A stretch of DNA of 64,000 nt, taken from positions 1 through 64,000 of the forward strand of contig JAITII010000037.1 in the NCBI GenBank assembly GCA_031279515.1. Reading direction: 5' to 3'. The notes under the pieces were generated by a model. The model was not told where the DNA came from and did not search any database. It saw only the letters and a list, made by a program, of their open reading frames with translations. Below, one piece after another: positions 1 to 9,235 of this stretch. Position numbers and translations under genes: made by a program. Position 1 is the first letter of the stretch. Each line of letters opens with the position of its first letter. This DNA is from Deltaproteobacteria bacterium (GTDB taxonomy: Bacteria; Desulfobacterota; Desulfarculia; Adiutricales; Adiutricaceae).

Positions 1-45
1 CACGATCATGACCACGGGCACAAGCATCTCGTGAACGTGCTCTAG

Positions 46-768
46 GTTGTTGAGCCCGGTGATCTTCATCTCGTTCATCAGCACGAGGATCATGACCACG
101 GGCATCATCATCACGATCATGACCACGGGCACAAGCATCATGAGCATGAGCACGGGCATCACCATCACGATCATGACCACGGGCATCATCATCACGAGCA
201 TGAGCACGGGCATCATCATCACGATCATGACCACGATAAGCACGAGCACGGCCACAAGCACCATGACCATGGGCACAAGCATCATGACCATAAGCACGGC
301 GACAAGCATCATGACCATGAGCACGATGACCAGGGCCACAAGCATGAACATGACCACCACGACCATGAACACACCCACCACGAGGATGGCTCTGAGAACG
401 CCTCCATTGTCTCTTTTGAAAGGAACTACAAGATAGTCCCCCCTGAGGGTGTTAAGTCAGAGCTGATAATATCCAGCTTGGAGCTCTTCATGACAGAACT
501 CGCCTTAATCCTGCGGGCCGACAAGTTCATGGTGGGACATATCAAGGGCTATGTGACCTTTGACCACGGTGGCGCTATGGGCCTTTCCATTGTAAAGAGC
601 AAGGTTAATCGCAAGGAAGCAAATTACAATGCGGACCAGGTGACTAATGGCTTTAAGCTTGCTTTAACCAACATCGTATTTAAGGTGGATGAGAACGAAC
701 TCTGGCGCCTTGTGGAACTGGGCTTGAAAATAAGCCTACCCGGAACCCTAGTAGAATTAATCAAATAG
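46..768 (+). CDS. His-rich putative metal-binding protein, 5' end unresolved
   Basis: One frame is open from just after a TAG at 43-45 to the TAG at 766-768. The first half is nearly all His, Asp, Glu, Gly and Lys in HDHDHGH-like runs. The last ~120 residues are an ordinary mixed alpha/beta sequence ending in LPGTLVELIK. His-rich stretches of this kind bind Ni, Zn or Co, but the C-terminal part is not one I recognise, so no function is assigned. The same frame upstream of the TAG (1-27) also reads HDHDHGHKH, so the stop seems to cut one repeat tract. No ATG or GTG precedes the repeat in frame, and the first standard start is a TTG at 478, after it. The gene may be broken, misassembled in the repeat, or start outside the window. 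Confidence 0.5.
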   Translation, partial: VVEPGDLHLVHQHEDHDHGHHHHDHDHGHKHHEHEHGHHHHDHDHGHHHHEHEHGHHHHDHDHDKHEHGHKHHDHGHKHHDHKHGDKHHDHEHDDQGHKHEHDHHDHEHTHHEDGSENASIVSFERNYKIVPPEGVKSELIISSLELFMTELALILRADKFMVGHIKGYVTFDHGGAMGLSIVKSKVNRKEANYNADQVTNGFKLALTNIVFKVDENELWRLVELGLKISLPGTLVELIK

Positions 769-790
769 CTAATTCTCATGGATTTATAGT

Positions 791-820
791 CTAAAAAAGG
801 GCCCTTGGGCCCTTTTTTAG
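791..820 (+). terminator. Rho-independent terminator after the His-rich gene
   Basis: A perfect GGGCCC-based hairpin (CTAAAAAAGGGCCC, then TTGGGCCCTTTTTTAG) lies 22 bases after the His-rich stop. It ends in a run of six T. Its symmetry (A-run before, T-run after) means it could also stop minus-strand transcription coming from nth. Confidence 0.85.
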
Positions 821-946
821 TTATAAAACAAATAGTTAAGCTTACAGATATAGTGCATCTAGCTATGATGTAACTATAATGCCTTAACTTTTATCTCCTA
901 AAATGCGCGCAAAAACCCATTAAACTATTCAAAGAGCCCAAGATTT

Positions 947-1804
947 TTATAGGTTTTTGCCTGGAGCTTTTTTTCTAGCCCCTATCTTTTTTGGAAGCTG
1001 GCTTTTTTTTGGTGATGATTTTTTCTTACTCTCAGCTTGCGCCTTTACAACTTCCGGGTACTTACAAAATTTTAGAGGACAGATGTTGCAGAGCGGCCTT
1101 TGGGAGCGACATAGCGCCCTTCCATGGGCTATGCCCTGGTGCGAGAACTTGCTCCAGCTAACTTTGGGAATAAGTTGTGCCAAATCCGCCTCCACCTTGG
1201 CGGGATCGGTATTTTTAGTGAGCCCTAAGCGCCTTGCAATCCTTCCTAAGTGGGTATCCACTGTGATGCCAGGAAGCCCAAAAGCATTGGCTACTACGCA
1301 GTTGGCTGTCTTGCGCCCTACCCCAGGAAGGCTAATTAACTCGTCTATCTGATTGGGCACCTTTCCTCCAAAGCGTTCCACCAAGGCCCTGGAGCAGTTC
1401 TTGATGTTATTAGCCTTCATGCGGAAAAACCCGCAACTTTTTATAATCTGCTCTATCTTCTCCACAGGTGCCCCGCCCATCTTTTCTGGGGTGGGGTATT
1501 TTTGCATAAGTACCGGGGCAACCTTATTGACCCTGGCATCTGTGCACTGGGCTGACAAGATAGTGGAAACCAAAAGGCCGTAGGGGTCCCTTTCATCCAA
1601 ACTGCAGGCTGCCTGGGGATAAAGCTCGTCAAAGGCCTTTAAGACTTTTTTAGCCAATGCCTTCTCTGTAGCCCCTACTTGAGAAATCTTGCCCTTTTGG
1701 CTTTTAGCTTCTACTTGACGCTTATTTACCTGGCCACCAGAACCCTTAGGGCTTTTACCCACTTTTGAGCTACTACCTATGTTTTTCTTAGCTATGGTGG
1801 ACAT
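947..1804 (-). CDS. nth: Endonuclease III, DNA glycosylase/AP lyase
   Basis: Base-excision repair enzyme that removes oxidised pyrimidines and cuts at the abasic site. The helix-hairpin-helix LPGVGRKTANCVV carries the catalytic Lys, and ITVDTHLGR carries the catalytic Asp. A C-terminal 4Fe-4S loop is present, with Cys spacing C-x6-C-x2-C-x4-C; the last gap is one residue shorter than the usual x5. At 285 residues it is longer than the ~210 typical of the family because of Lys/Ser-rich tails at both ends: about 45 residues before the core and about 30 after it, perhaps for non-specific DNA contact. It sits 42 bases downstream of tkt on the same strand, so co-transcription is likely. Confidence 0.93.
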   Translation of the reverse strand: MSTIAKKNIGSSSKVGKSPKGSGGQVNKRQVEAKSQKGKISQVGATEKALAKKVLKAFDELYPQAACSLDERDPYGLLVSTILSAQCTDARVNKVAPVLMQKYPTPEKMGGAPVEKIEQIIKSCGFFRMKANNIKNCSRALVERFGGKVPNQIDELISLPGVGRKTANCVVANAFGLPGITVDTHLGRIARRLGLTKNTDPAKVEADLAQLIPKVSWSKFSHQGIAHGRALCRSQRPLCNICPLKFCKYPEVVKAQAESKKKSSPKKSQLPKKIGARKKAPGKNL

Positions 1805-1846
1805 AAATAATTGACCTTAAGGGTAAGCTTGTAAAAAAACATGCCC

Positions 1847-3856
1847 TTAAGAAATTATCTCCTCAATGAGCTTGGCTACATTTTCTTTTGTGAAACCCAG
1901 CTCCTTAAAGATGACATCAGCTGGCGCCGAAAAACCAAAATCCTCGTTGGAGAGTATCGTCCCTTTATCCCCGGCATACCTTTCCCAGCCCAAGGAAACT
2001 CCCGCCTCCACCACCAAGCGCTTTTGAACTGCCTCAGGAAGTACGGACTCACGGTACTCCGGGCTCTGTTCGGAAAAGAGCTCGAAAGAAGGCATGGATA
2101 CCAGCCGCACGTCCGTGCGGCTGGGGTTCAAGTCCAGGGCACAAAGGGCCAAGGAGACCTCTGAACCTGAGGCTATGACTATGGCAGAGGGCTGTCCATT
2201 GGGGGCGTCTTTTAAGATATAGCCTCCTTTCTTGGGACCCTCTAGGACTGAAGGATAATCTTTGGGATTTAAAACTTTAAGGTTCTGGCGGGAGAGGATG
2301 AGGGCGGAAGGCCCCTTTCTCTCCAAGGCTACAAGCCATAGGACTAAAGTCTCATAGGCATCGGCCGGCCTAAGGACCAAGAGCCGCGGCATGGCGCGCA
2401 GAGCCGCAATATGTTCCACGGGCTGGTGGGTGGGGCCGTCTTCACCTACGCCAACACTGTCGTGGCTTAAGACATAGATGACCCTTTGACCCATTAGGGC
2501 AGACAAGCGGAGGGCCGGTCTTAAGTAGTCGGAGAACACCAGAAAGGTCCCGCCGTAGGGTATGAAGCCTCCGTGGAGGGCCAGCCCATTCATGATGGCA
2601 CCCATGGCGGATTCCCTAACCCCATAGTGGATGTTGCGACCATTGGGGTTTAAGGACAGAAAGGACCCCAAACCGTTTAAGGTAGTCTTATTGGAGGGCG
2701 CCAAATCCGCGCTGCCCCCAATCAGCTCGGGAACAAGTCCGGCCAAAGCGTTTACTACAATTCCCGAGGCAGCCCTAGTAGCTATTGGTTTGTCCGGCGG
2801 AAATTCAATATCTAGCTTAACATCCAAATCAGTGGGCAAAAGTCCCTCTAAGCGGCGCAAGAGCTCGGCTTTCAGCTCGGGGTACTCCTTTCCGTAATCC
2901 TCCAAAAGCTTGTACCAATTGTCCAGGGCTTCCTGGTTTTTAGAGGCCCTATCCCGGAAGTTTTTGTAGACCCTTTCGTCTACGAAAAAGGGCTCTTTAT
3001 CCCCGTAGCCATAAAACTCGCGGGTTTTGGCCAGGTTTTCCGGACCCAAAGGCTCTCCGTGGGCTTCGGGCCTGTCTGCCTTTGGAGATCCTGCTCCCAA
3101 TTTAGTGCGGCACATAATAAGACTGGGCCTTTCCCTATCCGCCTTGGCATTGGAGAGCGCCAACTCCAAAGCCGGAAGCTCCTCCCCATTGGAGACCACT
3201 ATCACCTGCCAACCGTAGGCTAAAAAGCGCGCCTTTACGTCTTCGGTAAAGGTCAGATCCGTTGTGCCCTCTATGGTCATGTGGTTGTCGTCGTAGAGAA
3301 AGATGAGCTTGGAAAGCCCTAGTGTACCTGCCAGAGACGCAGCCTCAGAGGCAACGCCTTCCATCAGATCCCCATCGGAGACCAGGGCATAGGTATAGTG
3401 GTCAAAGAGGTCGTAGCCTGGCTTGTTATAGGTGGCAGCCAGGGCCCTTTCCGCCATGGCCATGCCCACCGCCATGGCAAAGCCCTGGCCCAAGGGGCCG
3501 GTAGTGGCCTCCACCCCTGGGGTTACGCCGTATTCCGGATGGCCCGGAGTGCGGCTGTGGGCCTGGCGAAAGTCCTTTAAATCGTCCATAGTAAGGTCGC
3601 TGCCGGAAAGGTGCAAAAGGGCATATAAAAGCGCTGACCCGTGTCCCGGGGACAGGATAAATCTATCCCTATTGGGCCAATGGGGTTCCCCGGGGACAGA
3701 GACTAAAAACCTTGTCCACAGGACGTAAAGCAAGGGCGCAGCCCCCAAGGGAAGGCCCGGGTGACCGCTCTTGGCCTTTTCCACCATATCGACGGCAAGG
3801 AGCCTTAAGGTATTTACCGAGGCCGTATCCTTTTTAGTGAAATCGCTTGTGGACAT
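1847..3856 (-). CDS. tkt: Transketolase
   Basis: Thiamine diphosphate enzyme of the non-oxidative pentose phosphate pathway; it moves two-carbon ketol units between sugar phosphates in the cytoplasm. At 669 residues it has normal length. Visible hallmarks in order are [18 protein letters not shown] near the N-terminus, the ThDP/Mg-binding [16 protein letters not shown], the second-domain [21 protein letters not shown] with the catalytic Glu in RESAM, and [21 protein letters not shown]. The ATG is preceded by AGGAGAATCCCT, a good ribosome binding site. nth follows at 42 bases. About 800 bases of AT-rich DNA lie upstream. Confidence 0.97.
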   Translation of the reverse strand: MSTSDFTKKDTASVNTLRLLAVDMVEKAKSGHPGLPLGAAPLLYVLWTRFLVSVPGEPHWPNRDRFILSPGHGSALLYALLHLSGSDLTMDDLKDFRQAHSRTPGHPEYGVTPGVEATTGPLGQGFAMAVGMAMAERALAATYNKPGYDLFDHYTYALVSDGDLMEGVASEAASLAGTLGLSKLIFLYDDNHMTIEGTTDLTFTEDVKARFLAYGWQVIVVSNGEELPALELALSNAKADRERPSLIMCRTKLGAGSPKADRPEAHGEPLGPENLAKTREFYGYGDKEPFFVDERVYKNFRDRASKNQEALDNWYKLLEDYGKEYPELKAELLRRLEGLLPTDLDVKLDIEFPPDKPIATRAASGIVVNALAGLVPELIGGSADLAPSNKTTLNGLGSFLSLNPNGRNIHYGVRESAMGAIMNGLALHGGFIPYGGTFLVFSDYLRPALRLSALMGQRVIYVLSHDSVGVGEDGPTHQPVEHIAALRAMPRLLVLRPADAYETLVLWLVALERKGPSALILSRQNLKVLNPKDYPSVLEGPKKGGYILKDAPNGQPSAIVIASGSEVSLALCALDLNPSRTDVRLVSMPSFELFSEQSPEYRESVLPEAVQKRLVVEAGVSLGWERYAGDKGTILSNEDFGFSAPADVIFKELGFTKENVAKLIEEIIS

Positions 3857-4657
3857 AGGGATTCTCCTGTGATGCTAAGGTTTTGGATGCTCCCAATTTC
3901 TGTGCTGGGGACAAAATTAGGCTAATTACCCATGGCCCCTTTTTTTATTTCCGAGCTATCCGCCTCGCGTCTTATATTAATTTAAGCCACCGGCTACTAT
4001 TAAAACTTACAAAAATCATAGGTAAATTTAGATAAAACATTCGATAATAGGCATTTATCTTATCACATGCAACATTTTAAATTCTGCGTACTAGACATCG
4101 CATGCAAGGCTTTAAAAATGGTTTTCTACTTTAAATAAAAATATAGATGCCCTGGTTTTTAATGCGTGAGCCTTAGGGTATCTGATAGCTATAGTTTACA
4201 AAATATTTATAGATGCCTTTCCAAATTCAATAGAGCTTACTAGTAAGGGCTAGCTCCATTTCTAGCTGCTTCATGCTAAAGTTTTAAGTATTTCAAAATT
4301 GCCCGTTTTCTAACCTTTTTTTCTGCTACGACAATGCTTAGTACTTTCCATTAAGTAGGCTTTATTACATCAGAAAAATCTTATTGAAGCTCTTTTTTAT
4401 CCTAAAATGGTTTCAAGCATATTACATCGTTAAAATCAAAGGATGCATGGAGGGCCAAAGAAAATATCGAAGATAATTCAAATGATAAAAAAGTCTTGGA
4501 ATTTTCTTATTGTATTTGTAGCTTTTTGATTTGTCAACAGATATTTAAATACTTCCATCTGCGGCCCTTTCTTCTTTTGGGACAATTTTTGGAAGGCTCT
4601 TTAAATTAAGGTATTGGGGTTTAAAAGATTACCCCGTCCTATTAACCTATCTCCAAT
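3857..4657. other. AT-rich spacer, no gene recognised
   Basis: Eight hundred bases between tkt and the wbp operon, with stops in all frames. I see no tRNA, riboswitch core or strong terminator. It must hold the tkt promoter (minus strand) and the end of the wbpA transcript. Confidence 0.5.
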
Positions 4658-5962
4658 TTATGCTTTCACCACCGTTGGGCCTAGGGGAAAGGCGCCCCTG
4701 GTGTCTATCAAGAGCTTGGAGTTTTTGCCTATGAGGTCGTGGTCAAAGGACTTGTGGTTGGTGAGCATCACCACGGCGTCGTAAGAGGCGATATTGTCCT
4801 GCGTCAAGGGGATGGATTTGAGATTGTAGGTGGCTCTGCGGGTGGGCGGCAATTCAGGGACATGGGGGTCGGAGTAATCTACCTTTGCCTCGGCTTCCAA
4901 GAGGAGCCTTAGGACCTCCAGGGAAGGAGACTCGCGCATATCCTCCACATTCTTTTTATAGGCCATCCCCAAGAGGAGCACCTTAGAGCCCTTTAAAGGG
5001 AGTCCCCTCTCGTTTAAGGCTTTGATGAGCTTATCCACCACATAGCGGGGCATGGAAGAATTTATCTCTCCGGCCAGCTCGATAAAACGGGTGTGGATCC
5101 CAAAGGCCCTGGCCTTCCAGGTGAGGTAGAAGGGATCTATGGGGATGCAGTGGCCCCCTATGCCAGGGCCCGGATAAAAGGGCGTAAAGCCAAAGGGTTT
5201 AGTGGCAGCTGCATTGATGACCTCGTGGATGTCCAGGTTCATGCTGTCAGCTACTAATTTGAGCTCATTTACAAGCCCAATATTGACAGCCCGGTAGATG
5301 TTCTCCAAAAGTTTGGTGAGCTCAGCTGCTTCAGGTGAAGAGACGGGCACCATCTTGGCTACCACCTGGCTGTAAAGGGCCAGACCCACCCGGGTGCAAG
5401 ATGGAGTTACGCCCCCCAGGACCTTTGGGATGGTCTGAGTCTTAAAATCTGGGTTAGCGGGATCCTCCCTTTCAGGGCTGTAGACGAGAAAAAAGTTGCG
5501 GCCTATGTTAAAGCCTTTGGCCTCCAAGGGGGGCTTTAGAACCTCCGAGGTGGTACCGGGATAGGTGGTGCTCTCCAAGGACAAGAGCTGCCCCTCTTTA
5601 AAGTGGGGCAAAAGTGACTCTACTGTCCCTTCCACAAAGCTTAAATCCGGTTCCTGGTGGCGGGTAAGAGGCGTTGGTACGCAGATTATGATGGCATCTG
5701 CTTCCCTGGCCAGTTGAAAATCCGTGGTGGCGGAAAAGAGCGCAGCCGAATTTTTCAGCCTGTCTTTTGAGATATGGCCAATGTAGCTCTCCCTCCTTCC
5801 GATCTTTTTGACCTTCTCCCCGTCCACGTCCATACCTATGACCTGGTAGCCGGCCTCGGCAAAGGAAAGGGCCAGGGGAAGACCCACGTAGCCCAGGCCC
5901 ACTATGGCGACAATGGTCTTTTTCTCAGATACCTTTTCCAAAAAGATCTTTTCATAGTCCAT
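4658..5962 (-). CDS. wbpA: UDP-N-acetylglucosamine 6-dehydrogenase (WbpA/WecC type)
   Basis: NAD-dependent nucleotide-sugar dehydrogenase that oxidises C6 of UDP-GlcNAc (or a close relative) to the uronic acid. The N-terminal Rossmann motif is VAIVGLGYVGLPLALSFAEAGY. The catalytic Cys is in GPGIGGHCIPIDPFYLTWKAR, near residue 270, followed by the C-terminal domain with LLGMAYKKNVEDMRESPS. Length of 434 is normal. It starts 5 bases after the aminotransferase stop on the same strand. The partners argue for WbpA of the UDP-diacetamido-uronic acid pathway rather than WecC of enterobacterial common antigen. Confidence 0.88.
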   Translation of the reverse strand: MDYEKIFLEKVSEKKTIVAIVGLGYVGLPLALSFAEAGYQVIGMDVDGEKVKKIGRRESYIGHISKDRLKNSAALFSATTDFQLAREADAIIICVPTPLTRHQEPDLSFVEGTVESLLPHFKEGQLLSLESTTYPGTTSEVLKPPLEAKGFNIGRNFFLVYSPEREDPANPDFKTQTIPKVLGGVTPSCTRVGLALYSQVVAKMVPVSSPEAAELTKLLENIYRAVNIGLVNELKLVADSMNLDIHEVINAAATKPFGFTPFYPGPGIGGHCIPIDPFYLTWKARAFGIHTRFIELAGEINSSMPRYVVDKLIKALNERGLPLKGSKVLLLGMAYKKNVEDMRESPSLEVLRLLLEAEAKVDYSDPHVPELPPTRRATYNLKSIPLTQDNIASYDAVVMLTNHKSFDHDLIGKNSKLLIDTRGAFPLGPTVVKA

Positions 5963-5967
5963 AATCT

Positions 5968-7104
5968 TTATCCTTTGATTGCCGCCTTCAAAGCGTCCGT
6001 TACCCTATCTATGTCGCTTTCCTCCAGGTAGGGATGCATAGGAAGGGAAAGCACTACTTCAGATAAATTCTCAGCTATAGGGCACTCGCCCACCCTAGCA
6101 GCTCCGTAGGCATAGGCCGGCTGCTTGTGGAGGGGTTTGGGATAATACACCATGGTGGGAATACCTTGGTCCTTTAATTGCGCCTGGACCCTATCCCTTT
6201 GCCCCCTTTTAAGCTTTACCGTGTACTGGGCATAGGCGCTTAGGTAGCCCGGGGGAATTGAAGGAACCTCCACAATATCCGCCAGTCTTTCGTTGTAAAG
6301 GGAAGCGGCCTTTTGCCGCAACTGTAATTCCTGGGGAAATACCTTGAGCTTGGCTAAAAGCACCCCTGCCTGGAGGGTATCCAACCTGGAGTTCATGCCC
6401 ACCCTTTGGTGCTCATACTTGTCCTTTCCCTGCCCATGACTTTTGAGGCTCCTTAAAACTTTTGCCAACTCGCCATCTGAGGTGAAGACGGCTCCCCCGT
6501 CCCCGTAACAGCCCAAGGGTTTGGCAGGGAAAAAACTTGTCCCCGCCACCTGGCCAAAGCTTCCGGCGATTTTTTCCCCTATCCTACTCCCAAAGCCCTG
6601 GGCAGCGTCTTCCAGGATAAAGAGATTGTATTTTTTGGCTATGGCCTCTATGGCAGGGTAGTCCGCCGGTAGCCCGAAGAGATCCACACAAATGATACCC
6701 TTAGGTATGTATTGCCCGCTTTCCCTTAAGAGAACAATCTTTTGCTCCAGGTCTTTTGGGCACATATTAAAGGTCACCGGATCCACGTCCACAAACACCG
6801 GGGCTGCCCCCCTCAAAGAGATAACCTCGGCTGTGGCAATAAAGGTAAAGGTGGGACAAAAGACCGCATCTAGGGGTTTAAGCTCCAAGGCCAAAAGAGG
6901 AAGGGTCAAGGCGTCGGTACCATTGGCACAAGTTATTGCATGGGGCACCCCTACGTAATTGGCCAAGGCCTCTTCCAACTCGGCTACATAAGGGCCCTGG
7001 ATAAAGGCGCAGCTGTCTATGACCTTGTGGAGCCTTTGCGCCAAATCGTCTTTAATTTCATTGTATTGTTTTTTCAGATCGATAAAAGCTAGAGAACTTG
7101 CCAT
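5968..7104 (-). CDS. wbpE: UDP-sugar 3-aminotransferase, DegT/DnrJ family (WbpE-like)
   Basis: PLP-dependent sugar aminotransferase of 378 residues. The PLP Lys lies in FFPAKPLGCYGDGGAVFT near residue 193. The ADAVFCPTFTFIAT-like region and ILEDAAQGFGS (the Asp that contacts the PLP nitrogen) are also visible. With WbpA and the fused WbpB-WbpD protein beside it, the likely job is converting the 3-keto UDP-GlcNAcA to the 3-amino sugar with glutamate as donor. It is tightly linked to wbpA (5 bases) but separated from wbpB-D by a 346-base spacer holding a tandem repeat, which may uncouple their expression. Confidence 0.85.
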   Translation of the reverse strand: MASSLAFIDLKKQYNEIKDDLAQRLHKVIDSCAFIQGPYVAELEEALANYVGVPHAITCANGTDALTLPLLALELKPLDAVFCPTFTFIATAEVISLRGAAPVFVDVDPVTFNMCPKDLEQKIVLLRESGQYIPKGIICVDLFGLPADYPAIEAIAKKYNLFILEDAAQGFGSRIGEKIAGSFGQVAGTSFFPAKPLGCYGDGGAVFTSDGELAKVLRSLKSHGQGKDKYEHQRVGMNSRLDTLQAGVLLAKLKVFPQELQLRQKAASLYNERLADIVEVPSIPPGYLSAYAQYTVKLKRGQRDRVQAQLKDQGIPTMVYYPKPLHKQPAYAYGAARVGECPIAENLSEVVLSLPMHPYLEESDIDRVTDALKAAIKG

Positions 7105-7231
7105 AAATCCTCATAAACTTGCGCGAGATGGCGATTTAAAAATGAACTTTTGGGCCTTTCTTATGCAAGGTGATGATAAAAAATGAAATTGGTCTAAAAA
7201 AGGCAAGGGAAAGAAAAGCCCCAAAAGAACT

Positions 7232-7411
7232 ATATTAGTAGATAACTAGAAAAGTAGAAAAGCAGATAACTATAATAAGTAGAAAAGCAGATAACTATAA
7301 TAAGTAGAAAAGTAGAAAACTATAATAAGTAGAAAAGCAGAAAAGTAGAAAAGTAAAAAAGTAGAAAAGTAGAAAAGTAGAAAAGCAGAAAACTATAATA
7401 AGTAGAAAAGT
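7232..7411. repeat. Two-level tandem repeat inside the wbp operon
   Basis: About 180 bases built from the octamer AAAAGTAG and variants (AAAAGCAG, AAAAGTAA). Some octamers are grouped into a 25-base unit, AAGTAGAAAAGCAGATAAC followed by TATAAT. The 25-mer occurs about three times in a row, then a run of bare octamers, then one more partial 25-mer. There are no spacers, so it is not CRISPR. It lies between wbpB-D and wbpE in the direction of transcription. Confidence 0.85.
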
Positions 7412-7450
7412 TGATTAGTTGATTAATAGCCTATTAGCTTGAGTTTAAGA

Positions 7451-9028
7451 TTACTCAGAAGGGCTAAGCTTCCCTTTGCTTTCCAGGTATTTTTGGCCGC
7501 AGGAGGGGCATTTAAGATCTAAAGGGAGCTTAGTGCCACAGCGGCACATCCAGGCGCTGCGGCGGGCCGGAGTTCCTTTCATGAGGGCATAGGCTGGGAC
7601 GTCGGAGGTGACAGTAGCACCTGCGGCAATAAAGGAATACTCTCCCAAGGTGTGCCCGCAGACTATGGTGGCATTGGCGCCAATGGATGCGCCCCGGCAC
7701 ACCTTGGTGGGCAGCATCTCCTGCATGCGGCGGATAAAAGCCCTGGGATTTATGACATTGGTAAAGACCATGCTGGGGCCGCAGAAGACCTCGTCTTCCA
7801 GTTCCACGCCCTCGTAGACAGAGACATTGTTTTGGATCTTGCAGTTATTTCCTATCTTGACCCTGGGTCCTATTACCACGTTTTGGCCAACATTGCAGCC
7901 GCTTCCCAAAACCGAACCCTCCAGGATATGCGTGAAATGCCAGATGCGGCAGCCGGGACCCAATATGGCCCCGCTATCCACTATGGCCGTGGGGTGGATA
8001 GAGGAGCTGTGCCCTGTTTCTATGGGCTCAGGTACCTGGGGACGGGCCTCCTTATAGGCCCTTTCCAGGGCATCCAGGACTGAAAGCACAGAGAGGGCTT
8101 CCTCCCCGTGGCTATCCGGCGGTCTTTCCCTAGTGCTTATGGCCTTTAAAAAGGCTTGGCACTCTTCCCTTAAAGGCTCGACCGGGGTAAGGGGCACCTT
8201 GATGGGCTCGGAAACTTTCGCATTGGGAACTAGGCCCTTCCACTCTATGCGGTGGGGATAGAGGACCAACTTGTCCTCCCAGGGGGCAAGGTCGTCAAAG
8301 ACCGCCATCTTGTCCAAACCCACCACCACCAAGCGCACTTCTTTAAAGGGATTTAACCAGGAAACGGAGATATGTGCAGTGACCCCGGCGGGAAAGATGA
8401 GATCGCATTGGGCCATATCCGCTATGCCTTCCGTGAGCCAGGCCCCTCCAGAGGCCAATACCTTGAGGGGCATGGCCCCCAAAAGATTCATAATTAGGCT
8501 AATGGAGTGGGGAGCCAAGGACCAGAGGGCGTCCTCCTCCACCCGCAATTTCCCTAAGTTTAGCCTAGTTGACCTGATATGGCACAGGCGCCCAAATTCC
8601 CCGGCGCGTATGAGCTCAGTTAGCTTAGTTATAGCCGGATGGCGGTTTAACAGGTGATCCACCATGAGGATAAGGCCCTTTGAGCGAGCTAAAGAGACCA
8701 CCTTTCTGCCATCTTCCATGGAAAGGGCCAGGGGTTTTTCCACCAAGAGGTCCTTGCCAGCTCCTAAGACCTCTAAGGCGCCTTGAGCGTGCTGTAAGGC
8801 AGGTGTTGCCAAGGCCACGCCCTTTACCTCCGGGTCTTTTAAGATCTCTTCTAAACTGGAGACCCCTATTACCCCTGGATACTCCTCTAGGATGGACCTT
8901 AGGGTATCCGGGTTGGAGTCCGCCACCACCTTGAGGCAGCCGATGTTATAGAAATTCCGCACCAAGTTTTTTCCCCAGTAGCCTGTCCCTGCCACAGCTA
9001 TCTTGGGAAGCGATTTTCTTAAAACCAT
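7451..9028 (-). CDS. Fused UDP-sugar 3-dehydrogenase and N-acetyltransferase (WbpB-WbpD)
   Basis: A 525-residue two-domain protein. Residues 1 to ~335 are a Gfo/Idh/MocA oxidoreductase: the NAD motif VAGTGYWGKNLVRNF at the start and the EKPLALS motif near residue 100. Residues ~340 to 525 are a left-handed beta-helix acetyltransferase with hexapeptide repeats (HPTAIVDSGAILGPGCRIW onward), ending in the CRCG...CPSCGQ tail seen in WbpD. Together these give two steps of UDP-2,3-diacetamido-uronic acid synthesis: oxidation at C3 and, after WbpE, acetylation of the 3-amino group. The fusion sits first in the minus-strand set wbpBD-wbpE-wbpA. The product probably goes to O-antigen, capsule or a protein glycan. 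Confidence 0.87.
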   Translation of the reverse strand: MVLRKSLPKIAVAGTGYWGKNLVRNFYNIGCLKVVADSNPDTLRSILEEYPGVIGVSSLEEILKDPEVKGVALATPALQHAQGALEVLGAGKDLLVEKPLALSMEDGRKVVSLARSKGLILMVDHLLNRHPAITKLTELIRAGEFGRLCHIRSTRLNLGKLRVEEDALWSLAPHSISLIMNLLGAMPLKVLASGGAWLTEGIADMAQCDLIFPAGVTAHISVSWLNPFKEVRLVVVGLDKMAVFDDLAPWEDKLVLYPHRIEWKGLVPNAKVSEPIKVPLTPVEPLREECQAFLKAISTRERPPDSHGEEALSVLSVLDALERAYKEARPQVPEPIETGHSSSIHPTAIVDSGAILGPGCRIWHFTHILEGSVLGSGCNVGQNVVIGPRVKIGNNCKIQNNVSVYEGVELEDEVFCGPSMVFTNVINPRAFIRRMQEMLPTKVCRGASIGANATIVCGHTLGEYSFIAAGATVTSDVPAYALMKGTPARRSAWMCRCGTKLPLDLKCPSCGQKYLESKGKLSPSE

Positions 9029-9235
9029 AATATGACAACTGACCTCTTGGCTTAGACGATTAAATTCTATAGATGAGTAAATAAATAGAGTCCCAAAAAG
9101 GTCTGGAGAGGGCCAATGGGGTAGAACATAGCTCTAAAAAAAAATTAAACCTTAAGTTAACAGATTTCCACAATATTTAGCTTAAATAATTTTTCTTTCC
9201 CCCTTATGTAGTTGAAATTTTGCTCTGCCCTCCAG

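Noticed and set aside
43-45. TAG read as pyrrolysine in the His-rich gene
   Set aside because: Other genes here end normally at TAG, including this one, and no pyl gene is in the window; a broken gene or assembly error is simpler.
61-400. Possible CRISPR or non-coding repeat in the His-rich tract
   Set aside because: The repetition follows from His/Asp/Gly codons in one open frame and has no spacers.
7232-7411. Possible CRISPR array
   Set aside because: The units touch each other or vary by octamers, and there are no unique spacers of constant size.
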